The notes under the pieces: generated by a model | What the model was told of the DNA's origin: nothing | The model's database searches: none | Seen by the model: only the letters and a program-made list of their open reading frames with translations | DNA from: Pseudomonadota bacterium | Lineage (GTDB): Bacteria > Pseudomonadota > Alphaproteobacteria > Rickettsiales > Midichloriaceae | Assembly (NCBI GenBank): GCA_018242185.1 | Contig: JAFECK010000008.1 | Coordinates: forward strand, 1-43,534 | Direction of reading: 5' to 3' | Length of the DNA: 43,534 nt | Shown: piece after piece, positions 43,333 through 43,534 of the stretch | How positions within the stretch are numbered: position 1 is the first letter of the stretch | Layout of the letters: the number at the start of each line of letters is the position of its first letter | Translations under genes and position numbers: made by a program

Positions 43333-43534
43333 ATGGCTTATATATTCATGGATGAAAGTAAGGTATTTAAATCTATGCCTGATAAAGTGCGTAGGCGTCA
43401 TTCTGGTGTATTGCATTGCAAGGAAGAGCTGCCTAAGGTTAGGATTAAATTACTATCTCTTCTCGCTGAAATTGTATTTAACGGTAAACCCTGGCATTAC
43501 ATTTTACTGGATGGTGTGGCCTACGCCCACTGTT
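43333..43534 (+). CDS. Hypothetical protein, N-terminal fragment (cut by window edge)
   Basis: An open frame starts at ATG 43333 after a GAGGAG site and runs 67 codons to the right edge without a stop. The opening AYIFMDESK recalls the DES-containing N-terminus of DUF3800 nuclease-like proteins, but the expected Gly after DES is Lys, so this is only a guess. The rest (PWHYILLDGVAYAH) is not recognised. It lies 94 bases after rplI. Confidence 0.55.
   Translation, partial: MAYIFMDESKVFKSMPDKVRRRHSGVLHCKEELPKVRIKLLSLLAEIVFNGKPWHYILLDGVAYAHC

Noticed and set aside
1-43534. CRISPR arrays, rRNA genes, prophage or insertion sequence with transposase
   Set aside because: No regularly spaced repeats, rRNA sequence, integrase, phage structural gene or transposase is recognisable in the window.

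Overview
The window looks like chromosome from a host-associated alphaproteobacterium of the Rickettsiales or Holosporales type. Evidence for this: a nuo cluster broken into a nuoD-nuoE pair, a CADD/PqqC-like gene (an alternative para-aminobenzoate source known from Chlamydia and Rickettsiales), the rpmH-rnpA-yidD-yidC cluster, core genes scattered rather than in long operons, a solitary flhB, and several large proteins I cannot place. A full ccoNOQP set (cbb3 oxidase), lipid A/Kdo genes and flhB together suggest a Midichloria-like lineage rather than Rickettsia or Anaplasma. That placement is inference. By eye, GC content is below 50% but higher than in most Rickettsia.

Layout. 1-4542 (-): a single open frame of 1514 codons with no stop that runs off the left edge; a giant unrecognised protein. 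4787-5467 (+): CADD-like gene. 5468-6240: gene-free, with a MITE-like element, a REP-like repeat and a long palindrome. 6241-9283 (+): nuoD, nuoE and an LptF/G permease. 9290-12345 (-): groES-groEL followed by a class A beta-lactamase lipoprotein, with an RpoH-like promoter in front of groES. 12524-13700 (+): tRNA-Leu(UAA) and flhB. 13715-16944 (-): lpxK, waaA, a DUF374 acyltransferase and ybaB. 17080-17851 (+): tRNA-Leu(GAG) and an M15-peptidase-like gene. 17986-24613 (-): a broken three-frame gene, gltX, infC, thrS and dnaX. 24794-29230 (+): a six-helix membrane protein, acpP-fabF-mltG and an unknown protein. 29386-31883 (-): yidC, yidD, rnpA and rpmH. 31991-33030 (+): family 4 uracil-DNA glycosylase and a small unknown. 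33042-38428 (-): an unknown protein with two C-terminal hydrophobic helices, a TonB/TolA-like gene and ccoPQON. 38629-39248 (+): Phd/VapC toxin-antitoxin pair. 39274-41775 (-): topA. 42040-43534 (+): rpsF-rpsR-rplI and the start of an unknown gene.

Functional themes: envelope building (LptF/G, LpxK, WaaA, DUF374, AcpP/FabF, MltG, YidC), microaerobic respiration (cbb3, complex I), translation and replication (GltX, ThrS, IF-3, S6/S18/L9/L34, RnpA, DnaX, TopA), and accessory genes with host-interaction or defence flavour (giant protein, CADD, beta-lactamase, 447-residue protein, toxin-antitoxin). The most unusual observations are the giant partial protein, the altered nucleotide loops of GroEL and LpxK, the beta-lactamase with a long insertion before its omega loop, the frameshifted gene translationally coupled to gltX, and the TonB-like gene inside the cbb3 operon.
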